Shown in pieces: positions 18,157-27,833 of a DNA stretch of 64,000 nucleotides. The stretch is from assembly GCA_018902545.1 (NCBI GenBank), contig JAHIQM010000016.1, positions 372,001 to 436,000 of the forward strand, written 5' to 3'. The notes beneath the pieces were generated by a model. It did no database searches, was not told the DNA's origin, and saw only the letters and a list, made by a program, of their open reading frames with translations. Origin of the DNA: Pseudomonadota bacterium (GTDB taxonomy: Bacteria > Desulfobacterota > Desulfovibrionia > Desulfovibrionales > Desulfomicrobiaceae). Each line of letters starts with the position of its first letter. The stretch's first letter is position 1. The translations under genes and the position numbers were made by a program.

Positions 18157-18735
18157 CTACCACGTGGTTTTGATCGTATCCTTGAGCGCCGCATACCATC
18201 CGGCCGCCTGCTTCACCGCATCGGTGACGGCGACGCTGGACACGGTCACTCCGGAAATGGCGTCTATGTCGCCGCCATCCTTCTTCAAAGTGGCCTTGGC
18301 TGGGTCCTTGGACCTGAACTGTTTCGTGAACGCGTTTTCCTGGATACGGGTCCCAAGGCCAGGAGTCTCCTTGTGCGTAGTCACGCTGATGCCGAGCACC
18401 GTGTCGGCGCTCACGTCGAAGCCGACAATGACATTGACATCACCGCCGTATCCAGGTCCTGCCCCTTCAATGGCCACGGCCTGCAGCTTACCGTCCTTCA
18501 TGGAGGGGAAAACCAGAACTTCCTGTTCGGTTCCAGGAAGGGTCAGCTGCTTACGATCGGCAATGGGGTCGTTGGTAGCCTGCATGAGCACCTGCTTCAG
18601 GGCCGGGCCCTGGACATTGGCAAGCACCTGCACCTCGATGATGGGATCGGTAGCGACCTTGATCGTGGACAGAATGAAGCCCGAGAGCCCGGTGATCAAG
18701 GACAACACAACCACCATGCGTAATATTTCCATCAT
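18157..18735 (-). CDS. rnfG: Rnf complex subunit G (covalent FMN carrier)
   Basis: 192 residues. One N-terminal membrane helix (about 5-27), then a periplasmic FMN-binding domain with ETPGLGTRI and the flavinylation motif SGVTVSS near residue 166, whose Thr receives FMN from ApbE. It passes electrons between the membrane clusters and RnfD. It is six bases from rnfD and 31 bases from the rnfE start. Confidence 0.95.
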   Translation of the reverse strand: MMEILRMVVVLSLITGLSGFILSTIKVATDPIIEVQVLANVQGPALKQVLMQATNDPIADRKQLTLPGTEQEVLVFPSMKDGKLQAVAIEGAGPGYGGDVNVIVGFDVSADTVLGISVTTHKETPGLGTRIQENAFTKQFRSKDPAKATLKKDGGDIDAISGVTVSSVAVTDAVKQAAGWYAALKDTIKTTW

Positions 18736-18741
18736 GGCTTC

Positions 18742-19698
18742 TTACCTCCCGCCAAAGGGCTTGGGTGCAATCATTTCAAAGAGCGGAGTGCACAGGTTTA
18801 TCAAGAGTATCGCGAACGGCACCCCGTCGGGGTATATGCCGTACGAACGAACGATGATGACCAGCACTCCACCGAAAAACCCGAAGATCATCATGGGGAT
18901 CTGACGGGAAGGTGAAGCCGATGGGTACGGCATGAGAAAGAAGGCCGCCAGCATGGTGCTGCCGGTCAAGAGATGGAAAACCGGGGGTGCGTAGGCCTCG
19001 GGATCGAGGATGTTGAAGACCAGACCCGCTACAAACACACCGGCCAGAAAAGTGACCGGGATGAGCCAGCGCACGTGGCGCATGCCGATAAGTATGACTC
19101 CGCCCAGAATAACCGCCAGGACCTGTGAAGCGCCCAGAGCTCCGAGGTTGTCGCCGAACAGAAGGCTCACTGGCGAAATGGCGGCAACAGCGTCAAGGCC
19201 GAAGTACTTGAGCTCGCTCAAGGGCTCAACAAGATCCCAATTGAGCAGCATGGCGTTGAGGTCCATGAAATCCGGCCATGAGATGGTCAGGATGCACCAT
19301 CCCAGCGCGGGCGCGCAGACCGGGCTGCCGCCGTAGCCGCCGAAAACCATGCGCCCGAGGATGATGGTCAGGGCGCTGCCGATGACGACAAGCCAAATAG
19401 GCGCTGTCGAAGGCAGCAGAAACGCGAACAGGACGCCATCGACCAGGGCGCTGAAGTCATCGCCGGTCGGTTTCTGTTTCATCAGCCGCTGCACGGCGAA
19501 TTCCGTGGCAACAGCGGTCAGTCCGGCCCAGGCGATCACTTCGACTGCACCATAGCCGTACTTGAAGAAAGCCATGAACGCAGCGGGCAACAGCGCCAGT
19601 AGCGTCATAATCATGGTTAATCTTACGGTACGGCCGCTGTGCCAAAGCGGTGCCGAGGACACGGTGAATAATTTTTGAGACATTTCCTGGCTAGCCAT
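18742..19698 (-). CDS. rnfD: Rnf complex membrane subunit D
   Basis: 318 residues, polytopic, of normal length for RnfD/NqrB. SAPLWHSGRTV near the N-terminus corresponds to the family's SPH start; GGYGGSPVCAPALGW near residue 125 and TGSTMLAAFFLM near 250 match conserved loops. Where other RnfD proteins have a D-x-x-S/T-G-A-T flavinylation site, this one has DAVAAISP near residue 166, without the usual Thr. The operon context is unambiguous (C-D-G). Confidence 0.93.
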   Translation of the reverse strand: MASQEMSQKLFTVSSAPLWHSGRTVRLTMIMTLLALLPAAFMAFFKYGYGAVEVIAWAGLTAVATEFAVQRLMKQKPTGDDFSALVDGVLFAFLLPSTAPIWLVVIGSALTIILGRMVFGGYGGSPVCAPALGWCILTISWPDFMDLNAMLLNWDLVEPLSELKYFGLDAVAAISPVSLLFGDNLGALGASQVLAVILGGVILIGMRHVRWLIPVTFLAGVFVAGLVFNILDPEAYAPPVFHLLTGSTMLAAFFLMPYPSASPSRQIPMMIFGFFGGVLVIIVRSYGIYPDGVPFAILLINLCTPLFEMIAPKPFGGR

Positions 19699-19758
19699 GT
19701 GCTCTTACCCTTGTTGGTTCAAGTCTGTTATGATGAAAATATCAACCGCTTCGCCGCG

Positions 19759-20955
19759 TCAGTCTTGCAGCCTGCACGTGCTCACGACTTCATCCTTTTG
19801 TGCCAGGCTGTGCTTGGCCAGCAGGATATATTGCATCACGGGACGCGTAGCGGGGCAGACAAAGGTACACATTCCGCATTCCAGACAGGCATCGACATTC
19901 TTGTACCTGGCCTCGTCGTAGAATCCGAATTCAGCGTTGCAGGAGAGCAGGCCCGGATTGATACGGGCAGGACAGACAAAAACGCACTCTCCGCAATTGA
20001 TGCACGGGTTGGGCTGGACCTGAGGACAGGCGTCTTCCCGGACCAGACTGATGGCGGTGCAGTCCTCTGGAATCCCCATGGCAAGATTAAAGATGGGGGT
20101 TCCGCGCATGGGCCCGTTCAAGGCGATTTTCCACTCCGGCCCATAGGACACGCCCGCATGATCCAGCAGGTCCTGGACAGGCATGCCGGTGGGGACGAGA
20201 TAGACCTTCTCACCCAGGCTGACCACCGCTTCCATCAGAGGAAGTTTGGTCTGGGTGACCCTGCCGACCTGGAAAAGATCGGAAATGGAGATCACATCGA
20301 CATTGTCAGGCCTTTCGGCCCCCGTGGCGGCGTAGACCACCAGCGGATCGATGGTCGCGGGATAAACATCGCTGGCATGAACCGTAGTGCAGCCATGCAG
20401 AGTGATCTGTTTGCCCTTGGCCACGACCAGCTTTACGGTTCCGGGCTTGATGGCCCGTTCCAGAGTCTGGAGGCCGACTTTCAGGGTTTCCTGAGCGTCC
20501 TTGACGAGCTGCTCGCTGACCAAAACTCCGGGTTCGGGATTGAGGCCGTTAATGATCAGAGCCCGTGATGCATGAAAACGGCTCGTATCCAAGCCAAGCT
20601 CCAGAAGTTTGCGTGACAACTCCTCGTTCTCGAGGGTGGCGAGCTCCGCACAGGGCTCCGTCACCGGCGGCAAGGCGGTTTCCTCGCCCTCCTTGGGAGC
20701 GGGAATGGGACCGATGACGATGGCATTGGCCAGCACGTCTTCAACGATCCCGTCTATGCTCGAATGGACAAAACCAAGGCCGTAGGCGCTCTTTGTCGGA
20801 TTCTCGGCGATGACCTGACCGCGGCCCACGATCTGCTTTTTCTTGACCACGGGTTTGTGTTTCTTCTGAATCGGAATTCTCACCAAAGACGGAACCGGGG
20901 CGTCCTGTAGACTGCCCGTGACTTCGACCGATGTGTTCAGGCGTAATTTCATCAT
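19759..20955 (-). CDS. rnfC: Rnf complex subunit C (NADH/electron-acceptor side)
   Basis: 398 residues, shorter than many RnfC proteins because the long C-terminal repeat tail is missing. It contains the NQRA-like barrel, a SLBB-like segment, and two [4Fe-4S] motifs CINCGECVFVCP and CLECGMCTFVCP near the C-terminus (about residues 335 and 375). Classical RnfC binds NADH and FMN; the glycine-rich stretch that would bind NADH in others is not obvious to me here. ATG 20955 is preceded by AGGTAAG and lies eight bases past the cytochrome stop. Confidence 0.92.
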   Translation of the reverse strand: MMKLRLNTSVEVTGSLQDAPVPSLVRIPIQKKHKPVVKKKQIVGRGQVIAENPTKSAYGLGFVHSSIDGIVEDVLANAIVIGPIPAPKEGEETALPPVTEPCAELATLENEELSRKLLELGLDTSRFHASRALIINGLNPEPGVLVSEQLVKDAQETLKVGLQTLERAIKPGTVKLVVAKGKQITLHGCTTVHASDVYPATIDPLVVYAATGAERPDNVDVISISDLFQVGRVTQTKLPLMEAVVSLGEKVYLVPTGMPVQDLLDHAGVSYGPEWKIALNGPMRGTPIFNLAMGIPEDCTAISLVREDACPQVQPNPCINCGECVFVCPARINPGLLSCNAEFGFYDEARYKNVDACLECGMCTFVCPATRPVMQYILLAKHSLAQKDEVVSTCRLQD

Positions 20956-20962
20956 AATGGTC

Positions 20963-21712
20963 TTACCTGGTGTGACAGCGGGTACACGATTTTTCGCCAA
21001 AAGGCCCAGCTCCAACCTCTTCGTGACACTTCATGCACTGATCGTGGAACGAATCCATGCGATGCGGCAAAGGCGTGGCGTCCGTATCATAGTGACAGGA
21101 ATTGCACGTAGGCTGAGGACCGTCGGCCTTGCCCGGAAGCAACTCATGACACTCGTTGCAGCCTTCAAGTTTCTTTTCGTACATGTCGGTGTGGCAGCTC
21201 TCGCACTTGACGTGGACCGCGTCGCGCAACGACGGAGTGCTCCCATCGGCCGTTTCGCCATGACACTGGTTACACGCTCCCGGTTCGGGCTCGATGTCCA
21301 CATCGTGGTGACAATCGGTGCAACTTGAGGTGTACATCTCTGCGTGGTCATCATGGCTGTAGGCAAGCTTGCCCAGCTCGGCATGGTGGCATTGCGTACA
21401 GGTTTCAGCCGGCAGATCCTGCTGGTGATCGGCGGTGAACTTTGCGTCGAACTCCGTGGCATGACACGAGCCGCACGGCAACGGGGACAAGGTCGGGGTG
21501 TCACTCTCGTGGTGACATCTGACGCAATCTCCACCCATTTTGTCTACGTAATCCACGTGACGTGAATGGGTAAAAACTACATCTCCGCCCTTATTGTCCA
21601 GTCGAAGACGGACAGGCAGCTCTTCCGAAGGAGCCGGCGTGAATTGGCCACCCAAGACCAACAGCGCCAACATTCCGCAGACAATGATGATGGGAACGTA
21701 ACGTTTTTTCAA
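20963..21712 (-). CDS. Membrane-anchored decahaem cytochrome c of the Rnf operon
   Basis: About 249 residues. An uncleaved-looking N-terminal hydrophobic helix is followed by ten CxxCH motifs: CVRCH, CGSCH, CTQCH, CTDCH, CNQCH, CESCH, CNECH, CNSCH, CMKCH, CTRCH. A multihaem cytochrome c heads the rnf operon in several sulfate reducers and in Methanosarcina, where it moves electrons between the periplasmic pool and Rnf. The start is uncertain: TTG 21712 has AGGA seven bases before it; a second TTG at 21742 extends the frame by ten residues. It is the first gene of the unit. Confidence 0.9.
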   Translation of the reverse strand: MKKRYVPIIIVCGMLALLVLGGQFTPAPSEELPVRLRLDNKGGDVVFTHSRHVDYVDKMGGDCVRCHHESDTPTLSPLPCGSCHATEFDAKFTADHQQDLPAETCTQCHHAELGKLAYSHDDHAEMYTSSCTDCHHDVDIEPEPGACNQCHGETADGSTPSLRDAVHVKCESCHTDMYEKKLEGCNECHELLPGKADGPQPTCNSCHYDTDATPLPHRMDSFHDQCMKCHEEVGAGPFGEKSCTRCHTR

Positions 21713-21752
21713 GGCAGTGTCCTGTGCTACGGTTAGACGCAACTAAAGACCG

Positions 21753-21773
21753 GATACTTGCACTAAGTATCCA
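21753..21773. promoter_or_regulatory. Perfect palindrome before the rnf operon
   Basis: GGATACTT-GCACT-AAGTATCC: eight-base arms with a five-base spacer, 41 bases upstream of the proposed cytochrome start. It could be a repressor site or a leader hairpin. A minus-strand TTGACA lies about 40 bases further upstream (near 21815), so the palindrome would fall around or just after the transcription start. Confidence 0.5.
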
Positions 21774-22335
21774 TCTCAGACAAGATAAACAACGCGAGTC
21801 AACTTTTCCTGTCAAAAAAATAATCTTTCGGTGTTCTACTATTAAAATAATGTTTTTTTGTAAACATAAATCTGAAAAGCTTGTTAAACTCAACTAGTTT
21901 ACTCAAGTTTTATTGAGAATGATACTTGACAAGGCCTCGCTGAGTTCGGCTTGATATGTGCGCTGGACCAGCCATCGTTTTCAGGTCATTATTCATTGTG
22001 GTTGACTACATTGGCACGACCAGCCCTCTCATTAATCAGAGGCCGCTGCATAAATCGCGAAAGAACCTGAGCTTCATTATCGCGAAAGTTTGTCCAGCGT
22101 GTGCAGGCGAACCAAGTCAGGATACCCGTGAAATTGAGTCTTTTCATGTAGTCAAAAAAAGACATGGGTCCCCTTCTTCAATGAACTGGGGAATAACGAC
22201 TTTTTGCAGTGATACCTACTCCGCGAAGGCTGCTGAACACCCACAAGCATTTTGTGTCGCGGATCCTTGCTCACGCCGTTCAACCTGGAGTTGGCGAGGG
22301 CGAGAAAAAACCCTTCTTCCATATCATGGTGCATC
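21774..22335. other. AT-rich divergent intergenic region with a MITE-like copy
   Basis: About 560 bases. The left half (21780-21950) is strikingly AT-rich and should hold the rnf promoter on the minus strand. The right half carries a degenerate copy of a small inverted-repeat element (22044-22211). The caxA-like gene starts at 22336 without a convincing ribosome site. No gene seen. Confidence 0.5.
22044..22211 (+). mobile_element. MITE-like element, copy 1 (degenerate)
   Basis: The right end CGACTTTTTGCAGTG (22197-22211) is identical to that of the copy at 35219-35340. The left end (CGCTGCATAAATCGCGAAAG) matches it with changes, and both share GAACCTGAG and ATGGxTCCCCTTCTTCA in the same order. 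This copy is about 46 bases longer inside. It carries no gene. Confidence 0.75.
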
Positions 22336-23307
22336 ATGTTTTTTGCCTTTCTTGCCGTATGCGCCGGACTGGTCGTCCTGGTCTGGAGCGCCGACCGCTT
22401 TGTCGACGGAACTTCCAGCTTGGCGAACCACCTCGGAGTGCCTCCTCTTCTGATCGGCATGGTTGTCGTTGGATTCGGCACCTCAGCTCCGGAAATGGTG
22501 GTCTCGGCCCAGGCCGCGCTGAACGGCAACCCGGGCATTGCCCTGGGCAACGCTTTCGGATCGAACATCGCCAACATCGCCCTCATCCTGGGCCTGACCG
22601 CCTTGATCATGCCCATAGAATTCAACTCCCGGGTGCTGCGCAAGGAGTTGCCGATTCTGACCGCCGTCACGGCGCTGGTGGCCTTCCTCCTTTACGATGC
22701 TTTCGTTTCCCGTGCCGATGCCCTGCTCATGCTCGCTGTTTTCGGTGCCCTCATGTCCTGGACGATATGGCAAGGTTTTCGTTCCAACGAGGATCCGCTG
22801 AGTTCTGAAATCAGCCAGGAACTCCAGATACAGGACATGTCTCTTGGACGGGCCCTGGTCTGGCTCGCAGTGGGGCTCATTTTTCTGATCGCAAGTTCAC
22901 GCCTGCTGGTCTGGGGGGCAGTGAAAATTGCGCACGGGTTCGGGGTCAGCGACCTGATTGTGGGGTTGACCGTTATCGCGCTGGGCACCTCGCTGCCCGA
23001 ACTGGCCTCCTCCATCGCCGCCTGCCGCAAGGGAGAAGACGACATCGCGCTTGGCAACGTGATCGGCTCCAATCTTTTCAATACGCTGGCCGTGATCGGC
23101 ATCGCGGGTAGTATCCACCCCATGGATGTCGAGCCTGAGGTCATCTCAAGGGATATGCCGGTCATGATCGGACTCACGCTCTCCTTGTTTTTGATCGGCT
23201 TCGGGTTCCGCAAACCAGGCCGCATCAGCCGTCTGGCCGGAATCGCCTTGCTGTCTTGCTATGTCGGCTATAACGCCTTTCTGGCTAAAAGCGTCCTGTT
23301 TCCCTGA
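22336..23307 (+). CDS. Calcium/sodium antiporter family membrane protein (CaCA, YrbG/CaxA type)
   Basis: 323 residues with ten or so membrane helices in two inverted halves. Each half has the alpha-repeat signature: VVGFGTSAPEMVVSAQAAL plus GNAFGSNIANI in the first, and VIALGTSLPELASSIAACRKG plus GNVIGSNLFNTLAV in the second. These acidic and Asn residues line the cation site. It exchanges Ca2+ (or K+) for Na+ or H+ across the inner membrane. The ATG was placed where the first helix starts, as the upstream codons look non-coding. A strong terminator follows. Confidence 0.93.
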   Translation: MFFAFLAVCAGLVVLVWSADRFVDGTSSLANHLGVPPLLIGMVVVGFGTSAPEMVVSAQAALNGNPGIALGNAFGSNIANIALILGLTALIMPIEFNSRVLRKELPILTAVTALVAFLLYDAFVSRADALLMLAVFGALMSWTIWQGFRSNEDPLSSEISQELQIQDMSLGRALVWLAVGLIFLIASSRLLVWGAVKIAHGFGVSDLIVGLTVIALGTSLPELASSIAACRKGEDDIALGNVIGSNLFNTLAVIGIAGSIHPMDVEPEVISRDMPVMIGLTLSLFLIGFGFRKPGRISRLAGIALLSCYVGYNAFLAKSVLFP

Positions 23308-23312
23308 CCCCG

Positions 23313-23359
23313 GACGCAAAAAAGGCCCGGAAGCGTTTGCTCCCGGGCCTTTTTGCGTC
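23313..23359. terminator. Strong terminator after the antiporter gene
   Basis: Arms GACGCAAAAAAGGCCCGG (23313-23330) and CCGGGCCTTTTTGCGTC (23343-23359) pair almost perfectly. Because both A-run and T-run lie in the stem it can serve the antiporter gene and, from the other side, the convergent coiled-coil protein gene. Confidence 0.9.
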
Positions 23360-23372
23360 AACCTGCAACCGG

Positions 23373-23750
23373 CTATCTGGAATCGCCAATATCCTCGCCA
23401 ATCTCCTGCAGCATAGTGCGAATGGCGGCGAGTTTGTCGCGGTGCTTGCCGTCCAGACGCTGGTCCAGATCCTCGGCGGCATGCGCCATGGCCCGAACCT
23501 GATTTTCCATGGTCATGAGCGAGGTACGACGCGGCAAGGTGCCGAGTTCCGTCACCTTGCCGTCCAGGGCCGCATGACGGGCATCAAGCTCAAGGACCGC
23601 GCTGTTCAAGGATTTGAGTTCCTCGATTTCGCGGCCAAGCCCGGTTACGTTCTGATGCAGGGCGTAAAAAAAGACAAAAAGAAGCAGAATGGTGCAGGCC
23701 GCGAGGCCCGCCGCCAATCGATCCTTTCCGAACATGTCCTTTGAGTCCAT
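23373..23750 (-). CDS. Small membrane-anchored coiled-coil protein
   Basis: 125 residues: short cytoplasmic head, one membrane helix (about residues 13-34, LAAGLAACTILLLFVFFYAL), then an amphipathic coiled coil with heptads through residue 120 and a Pro-containing break near residue 70 (LGTLPRRTS). ATG 23750 has AGGAGG four bases upstream. It precedes, on the minus strand, nothing further; the PFL gene lies about 70 bases upstream. No family recognised. Confidence 0.7.
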   Translation of the reverse strand: MDSKDMFGKDRLAAGLAACTILLLFVFFYALHQNVTGLGREIEELKSLNSAVLELDARHAALDGKVTELGTLPRRTSLMTMENQVRAMAHAAEDLDQRLDGKHRDKLAAIRTMLQEIGEDIGDSR

Positions 23751-23819
23751 CTTACCTCCTGGCAACAAAAAGTCCGCGCAATAGAGATCAGCTATCCCAA
23801 ATGCGCTCCGCTCTCAACC

Positions 23820-25193
23820 TCAGTTGATGAGGGCCTGCAGGGGCGCGGGAATGCCACCGCCCCGATTGATGAAACTGCTGGACATGTCGTTGCTGCGCAC
23901 GGGCATGATTTCAGCCTCACCCAGCAAGCCACCGAAGTAGACCCGGTCTCCGGCCTTTTTCCCGGGAACGGGGATGAGCCTGCAGGCCGTGGTTTTCTTG
24001 TTGATCATGCCGATGGCCATTTCGTCGGCGATGATGGCGGACAGGGTTTCAGCCGTGGTGTCGCCGGGCAGGGCGACCATGTCGAGGCCCACGGAGCAGA
24101 CAGAGGTCATGGCTTCCAGCTTCTCAAGGCAGAGATGTCCGGCAGAGGCTGCAGCGGCGATATTCAAATCCTCGCTGACGGGAATGAAGGCTCCGCTCAG
24201 GCCGCCAACCCGGGTGCTGGCGAAAGCGCCACCCTTTTTTACCGCGTCGTTGAGCATGGCCAGGGCCGCCGTGGAACCGGGCACGCCGATGGCCCCGAGT
24301 CCCAGAGACTGGAAGATTTCGCCCACGCTGTCGCCGACATTGGGGGTCGGGGCCAGGGAAAGATCGACAATGCCGAACTCCACGGCCAGGATGCGGGCCA
24401 CCTCGCGACCAATGATTTCGCCCACGCGGGTGACCTTGTAGGCCGTGCGCTTGATCACGTCGGCCAGTTCGCCCAGATGCGCGCCGGGGTTGTCCTGCAG
24501 GGCGCGGTCGATGGCTTTCTTGACCACGCCGGGGCCGCTGACGCCAACGTTGATGACGGACCCCGCCTCGCCCACTCCCATATATGCGCCGGCCATGAAG
24601 GGCACGTCCTCGGGGATGTTGGCAAAGACCACCAGCTTGGCGCAGCCCAGACCGTCTCGGTCGGCCGTGCGCGCGGCGGCGGCCTTGATGGTGCGCCCCA
24701 TGAGGGCCACCGCGTCCATGTTGATGCCAGCCCGGGTACTGGCCACATTGATGGACGAACACATGCGGTGGGTGACGTCCAGGGCCTCGGGGATGGCGTC
24801 GATAAGCGCCAGGTCGCCCTTGGCCATGCCTTTCTCGACCAGGGCGCCAAAACCGCCGATGAAGTCGACGTTCACGTCCTTGGCGGCCTGGTCCAGTGTC
24901 TTGGCTACCTCGACCATGCCGCGACTGTCGAAGGGCGCGGCGGCCACGGCGATGGGACTGACCGAAATGCGTTTGTTGACCACGGGAATGCCGTAGCGGT
25001 CCCCAACCTCGTCGCACACGGCGACCAGATCCCTGGCCAGGGTGGTGATGCGCTTATATATGGTATCGTTGAATCTGGACAGGTCGTGAGAAGCGCAGTC
25101 CAGCAGGCTGATGCCGAGCGTCACGGTACGTACGTCCAGATTCTCGTTCTTGATCATGGACAGGGTGGATAGAACCTCGCGGTCGTTAAGCAT
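23820..25193 (-). CDS. PFL family protein (DUF711, UPF0210)
   Basis: 457 residues. Opens with [16 protein letters not shown] and carries [35 protein letters not shown] and the C-terminal [32 protein letters not shown], all family signatures as I know them; the fold is related to pyruvate formate-lyase but the glycyl-radical site is missing. Function is undetermined. ATG 25193 has AGGAGA. It forms a two-gene unit with the ACT-domain gene (ten-base gap), a pairing conserved across bacteria and archaea. Confidence 0.9.
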   Translation of the reverse strand: MLNDREVLSTLSMIKNENLDVRTVTLGISLLDCASHDLSRFNDTIYKRITTLARDLVAVCDEVGDRYGIPVVNKRISVSPIAVAAAPFDSRGMVEVAKTLDQAAKDVNVDFIGGFGALVEKGMAKGDLALIDAIPEALDVTHRMCSSINVASTRAGINMDAVALMGRTIKAAAARTADRDGLGCAKLVVFANIPEDVPFMAGAYMGVGEAGSVINVGVSGPGVVKKAIDRALQDNPGAHLGELADVIKRTAYKVTRVGEIIGREVARILAVEFGIVDLSLAPTPNVGDSVGEIFQSLGLGAIGVPGSTAALAMLNDAVKKGGAFASTRVGGLSGAFIPVSEDLNIAAAASAGHLCLEKLEAMTSVCSVGLDMVALPGDTTAETLSAIIADEMAIGMINKKTTACRLIPVPGKKAGDRVYFGGLLGEAEIMPVRSNDMSSSFINRGGGIPAPLQALIN

Positions 25194-25203
25194 GCCTTGT
25201 CTC

Positions 25204-25755
25204 CTAAACTCGGTGAATCGTTTCAAAAATGTCGCGGTGCTGGACCGACACGTCGAGGCCCTTGGCGGAGCAGATGTCCTGCATGACGCGGCGCAGGTTT
25301 CGATGCTCAACGCCTTCCGGCAGATCGACCTCGAAAATCATGATCATCTCGTCCACGCCCTCATCCTGGGTGATGATGGCCCGGAAATTGGCCACGTTGC
25401 AGGAAAGGGAGGCGATGGCTCCGGTCACGGCGGCGATGGTTCCGGGCTTGTCCACGCCCCTGGTGGTGATGACAAACGGCTGCGTCGCGGCGACCGGAGC
25501 CGGAGCGGTTGCGGCCATGGGTCGCAGGTGGGCGCTGAGTTCCATGCCCTCAAGGGCCTCGTTCAGGCTGCGCCCGATCTCGCCCAGCGGGTGCTCATCG
25601 GGATTGAGGACGATGAAGATCGATGCAAACTCGGTTTGCAGGATGGTCTGGCTGACGTCTTCGATGTTACAGCCATGGGTGAACAGAATAGTCGATATTT
25701 TTGCCAGGATACCCGGCTTGTCTTTGCCGATGACCGACAGCACGAATTTACTCAT
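25204..25755 (-). CDS. Double ACT-domain protein (partner of PFL protein)
   Basis: 183 residues with two ACT domains: residues 1-80 ([21 protein letters not shown]) and 92-183 ([19 protein letters not shown]), joined by an Ala/Pro linker. Both have the KPG/DKPG turn before the first helix, typical of amino-acid-sensing ACT folds such as GcvR. In many genomes the partner of the PFL protein has a single ACT domain; here it is doubled. It probably binds a small ligand and modulates the PFL protein. Confidence 0.85.
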   Translation of the reverse strand: MSKFVLSVIGKDKPGILAKISTILFTHGCNIEDVSQTILQTEFASIFIVLNPDEHPLGEIGRSLNEALEGMELSAHLRPMAATAPAPVAATQPFVITTRGVDKPGTIAAVTGAIASLSCNVANFRAIITQDEGVDEMIMIFEVDLPEGVEHRNLRRVMQDICSAKGLDVSVQHRDIFETIHRV

Positions 25756-25900
25756 TGATCCTCCGATTCTTGGGAAAGTCCTGGTCTATGGCTTGGGCTA
25801 CGGGTTCGCGTCAAGCCCTATCCCCATGCCACTCTGGCCAAACATGAGGAGATAGGCTAGGTGGCTGGCACCCAAATACATCAACCCATCCGAGGTACAC

Positions 25901-27082
25901 ATGGCACACATAGGAACTCCGCTCTCCCCATCCGCGACCAGGGTGCTCCTGCTCGGATCCGGAGAACTGGGCAAGGAAGTGGTCATTGAACTGCAACGCC
26001 TGGGCGTGGAAGTCATCGCCGTGGACCGCTACGAAAACGCCCCGGCCATGCAGGTCGCCCATCGCAGCCACACCGTATCCATGCTCGACGGCCCGGCCCT
26101 GCGCAAGATCATCGAAAGCGAAAAGCCGCACTACATAGTCCCGGAAATCGAAGCCATCGCCACCGACACCCTGGTGGAGCTGGAAGCCGAAGGCTACACC
26201 GTCATCCCCACGGCACGCGCGGCGAAACTGACCATGAATCGCGAAGGCATCCGCCGCCTGGCCGCCGAGGAGCTTGGCCTTGCGACCTCGCCCTACCGCT
26301 TTGCCGAGACCTATGAAGAATATCTGGGGGCCATCAAGGCCGTGGGCACCCCGTGCGTGGTCAAACCCATCATGAGCTCTTCCGGCAAGGGCCAGTCGGT
26401 GGTCAAAACGCCGGCCGACGCCGAAAAATCCTGGAAATACGCACAGGAAGGGGGCCGCACCGGCAAGGGCAAGGTCATCGTCGAGGGATTCGTGGATTTT
26501 GACTATGAAATCACCCTGCTCACGGTGCGCCACTGCGGAGGCACCTCATTCTGCGCACCCATCGGCCACTTTCAGAAAGACGGCGACTACCAGCAATCCT
26601 GGCAGCCCCAGCCCATGAACGAGAAGGCCCTGGCCGAGGCCCAGAGGATGGCCGAGGTAGTGACCGGCGCCCTTGGCGGAAGCGGAATTTTCGGCGTGGA
26701 GTTCTTCATCAAGGGCGACACTGTCTATTTCAGCGAAGTTTCCCCTCGCCCTCACGACACCGGCCTCGTCACGCTCATCTCCCAGGATCTCTCGGAATTC
26801 GCCCTGCACGCGCGGGCCATTCTCGGCCTGCCCGTGCCCTTCATCCGGCAGCTCGGCCCTTCCGCGTCGAGCGTCATCATGGCCGAGGGGGCTTCAAAAC
26901 AGGTGACTTTTAGTAATCTTGAAGCCGCCTTGTCCGAGCCGGACACGGACCTGCGCCTCTTCGGCAAACCCGAGGTTGCGGGCAAGCGGCGCATGGGCGT
27001 CATCGTGGCTCGCGGCGAAACTCTGGAAAACGCTTTGGACAAGGCCAAAAAGGCCGCTAAAGCAGTGTCTATCACGCTGTGA
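25901..27082 (+). CDS. purT: Formate-dependent GAR transformylase PurT
   Basis: 393 residues, the normal length. ATP-grasp enzyme that makes formyl-GAR from GAR, formate and ATP in purine synthesis, without folate. It has [14 protein letters not shown] near residue 15, the ATP-grasp core [15 protein letters not shown] around 155, and GVEFFIKGD[15 protein letters not shown] near 270 with the magnesium-binding Glu. The ATG is preceded by GAGGT. Single gene; I see no PurR-type operator upstream. Confidence 0.95.
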   Translation: MAHIGTPLSPSATRVLLLGSGELGKEVVIELQRLGVEVIAVDRYENAPAMQVAHRSHTVSMLDGPALRKIIESEKPHYIVPEIEAIATDTLVELEAEGYTVIPTARAAKLTMNREGIRRLAAEELGLATSPYRFAETYEEYLGAIKAVGTPCVVKPIMSSSGKGQSVVKTPADAEKSWKYAQEGGRTGKGKVIVEGFVDFDYEITLLTVRHCGGTSFCAPIGHFQKDGDYQQSWQPQPMNEKALAEAQRMAEVVTGALGGSGIFGVEFFIKGDTVYFSEVSPRPHDTGLVTLISQDLSEFALHARAILGLPVPFIRQLGPSASSVIMAEGASKQVTFSNLEAALSEPDTDLRLFGKPEVAGKRRMGVIVARGETLENALDKAKKAAKAVSITL

Positions 27083-27238
27083 AGCGTTGACAGCCAATGA
27101 TTTTCTTGTCAACGCCACGCGCTTGGCATAGACAGCTCCGGTCCCGGCGATATTCGCCGCACCCATCCGGCACGATCCAGCTCCGCATAGGCTCCGCCCT
27201 GCAACCGGACCGCGACCGAACCCTTTCAAGGAGACAAC

Positions 27239-27775
27239 ATGTTGAAAAAATTTGCTTTGCTACTGTGTCTGGTCCTTACCTGCAGCACCGCATACAGTGG
27301 TGAGAAAGAGCACCGGGCCCTGGCTGAAGAACTGATCATGATCACCGATGGTCACACGGTCATGGAAAAGATGAAAGCGCAGGTGACCATGATTTTCCAG
27401 CAGATCACCTCCCAGATGAACATCCAGGAAGCCGACAAGCCCAAGCTGGAGCAATATTCGGCCCGCTTTGACGCCATTTTGAAAGAGGACATGGCCTGGG
27501 AAAAGGTCAAGAACCAGTACCTGGATCTCTACACTTCGGTCTTCACCGAGGAGGAAACCAAGACGCTGCTCGATTTCTACAAATCCGACCTGGGAAAGAA
27601 GGTCACGGAAAAGATGCCCGACCTCATGCAGCAAAGCTTGAACGTGGCCCGCACCTATATGCAGGGAGTCGTGCCGAAGCTTGAGGAACTGACCGAGGAA
27701 ATGCGCCTTGATTTCGAGGGCGCAAATTCCCAGGAACCTGGCGCACAGGCACCGCAGGAAGAGAAAAAGCAGTAA
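27239..27775 (+). CDS. Periplasmic DUF2059 protein
   Basis: 178 residues with a signal peptide (KKFALLLCLVLTCSTAYS, cleavage near residue 20). The mature part is all-helical and contains YTSVFTEEETKTLLDFYKSDLGKKV, close to the DUF2059 hallmark (F-x-x-x-E-x-x-x-L-x-x-F-Y-x-S-x-x-G-x-K). The tail is a Glu/Gln/Pro-rich disordered segment. AAGGAGA lies before the ATG. Function unknown; it stands alone with its own terminator. Confidence 0.85.
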   Translation: MLKKFALLLCLVLTCSTAYSGEKEHRALAEELIMITDGHTVMEKMKAQVTMIFQQITSQMNIQEADKPKLEQYSARFDAILKEDMAWEKVKNQYLDLYTSVFTEEETKTLLDFYKSDLGKKVTEKMPDLMQQSLNVARTYMQGVVPKLEELTEEMRLDFEGANSQEPGAQAPQEEKKQ

Positions 27776-27795
27776 TTTTTGACATGCTTGGCAAT

Positions 27796-27828
27796 AGGCT
27801 CCCCGGCATGTCCGTGGAGCCTTTTTTT
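27796..27828 (+). terminator. Terminator after the DUF2059 gene
   Basis: Arms AGGCTCC (27796-27802) and GGAGCCT (27816-27822) followed by seven T. Confidence 0.88.
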
Positions 27829-27833
27829 ATGCC

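Noticed and set aside
25756-25900. Purine riboswitch or PurR site before purT
   Set aside because: I found neither the conserved purine-aptamer loops nor a PurR-like palindrome.
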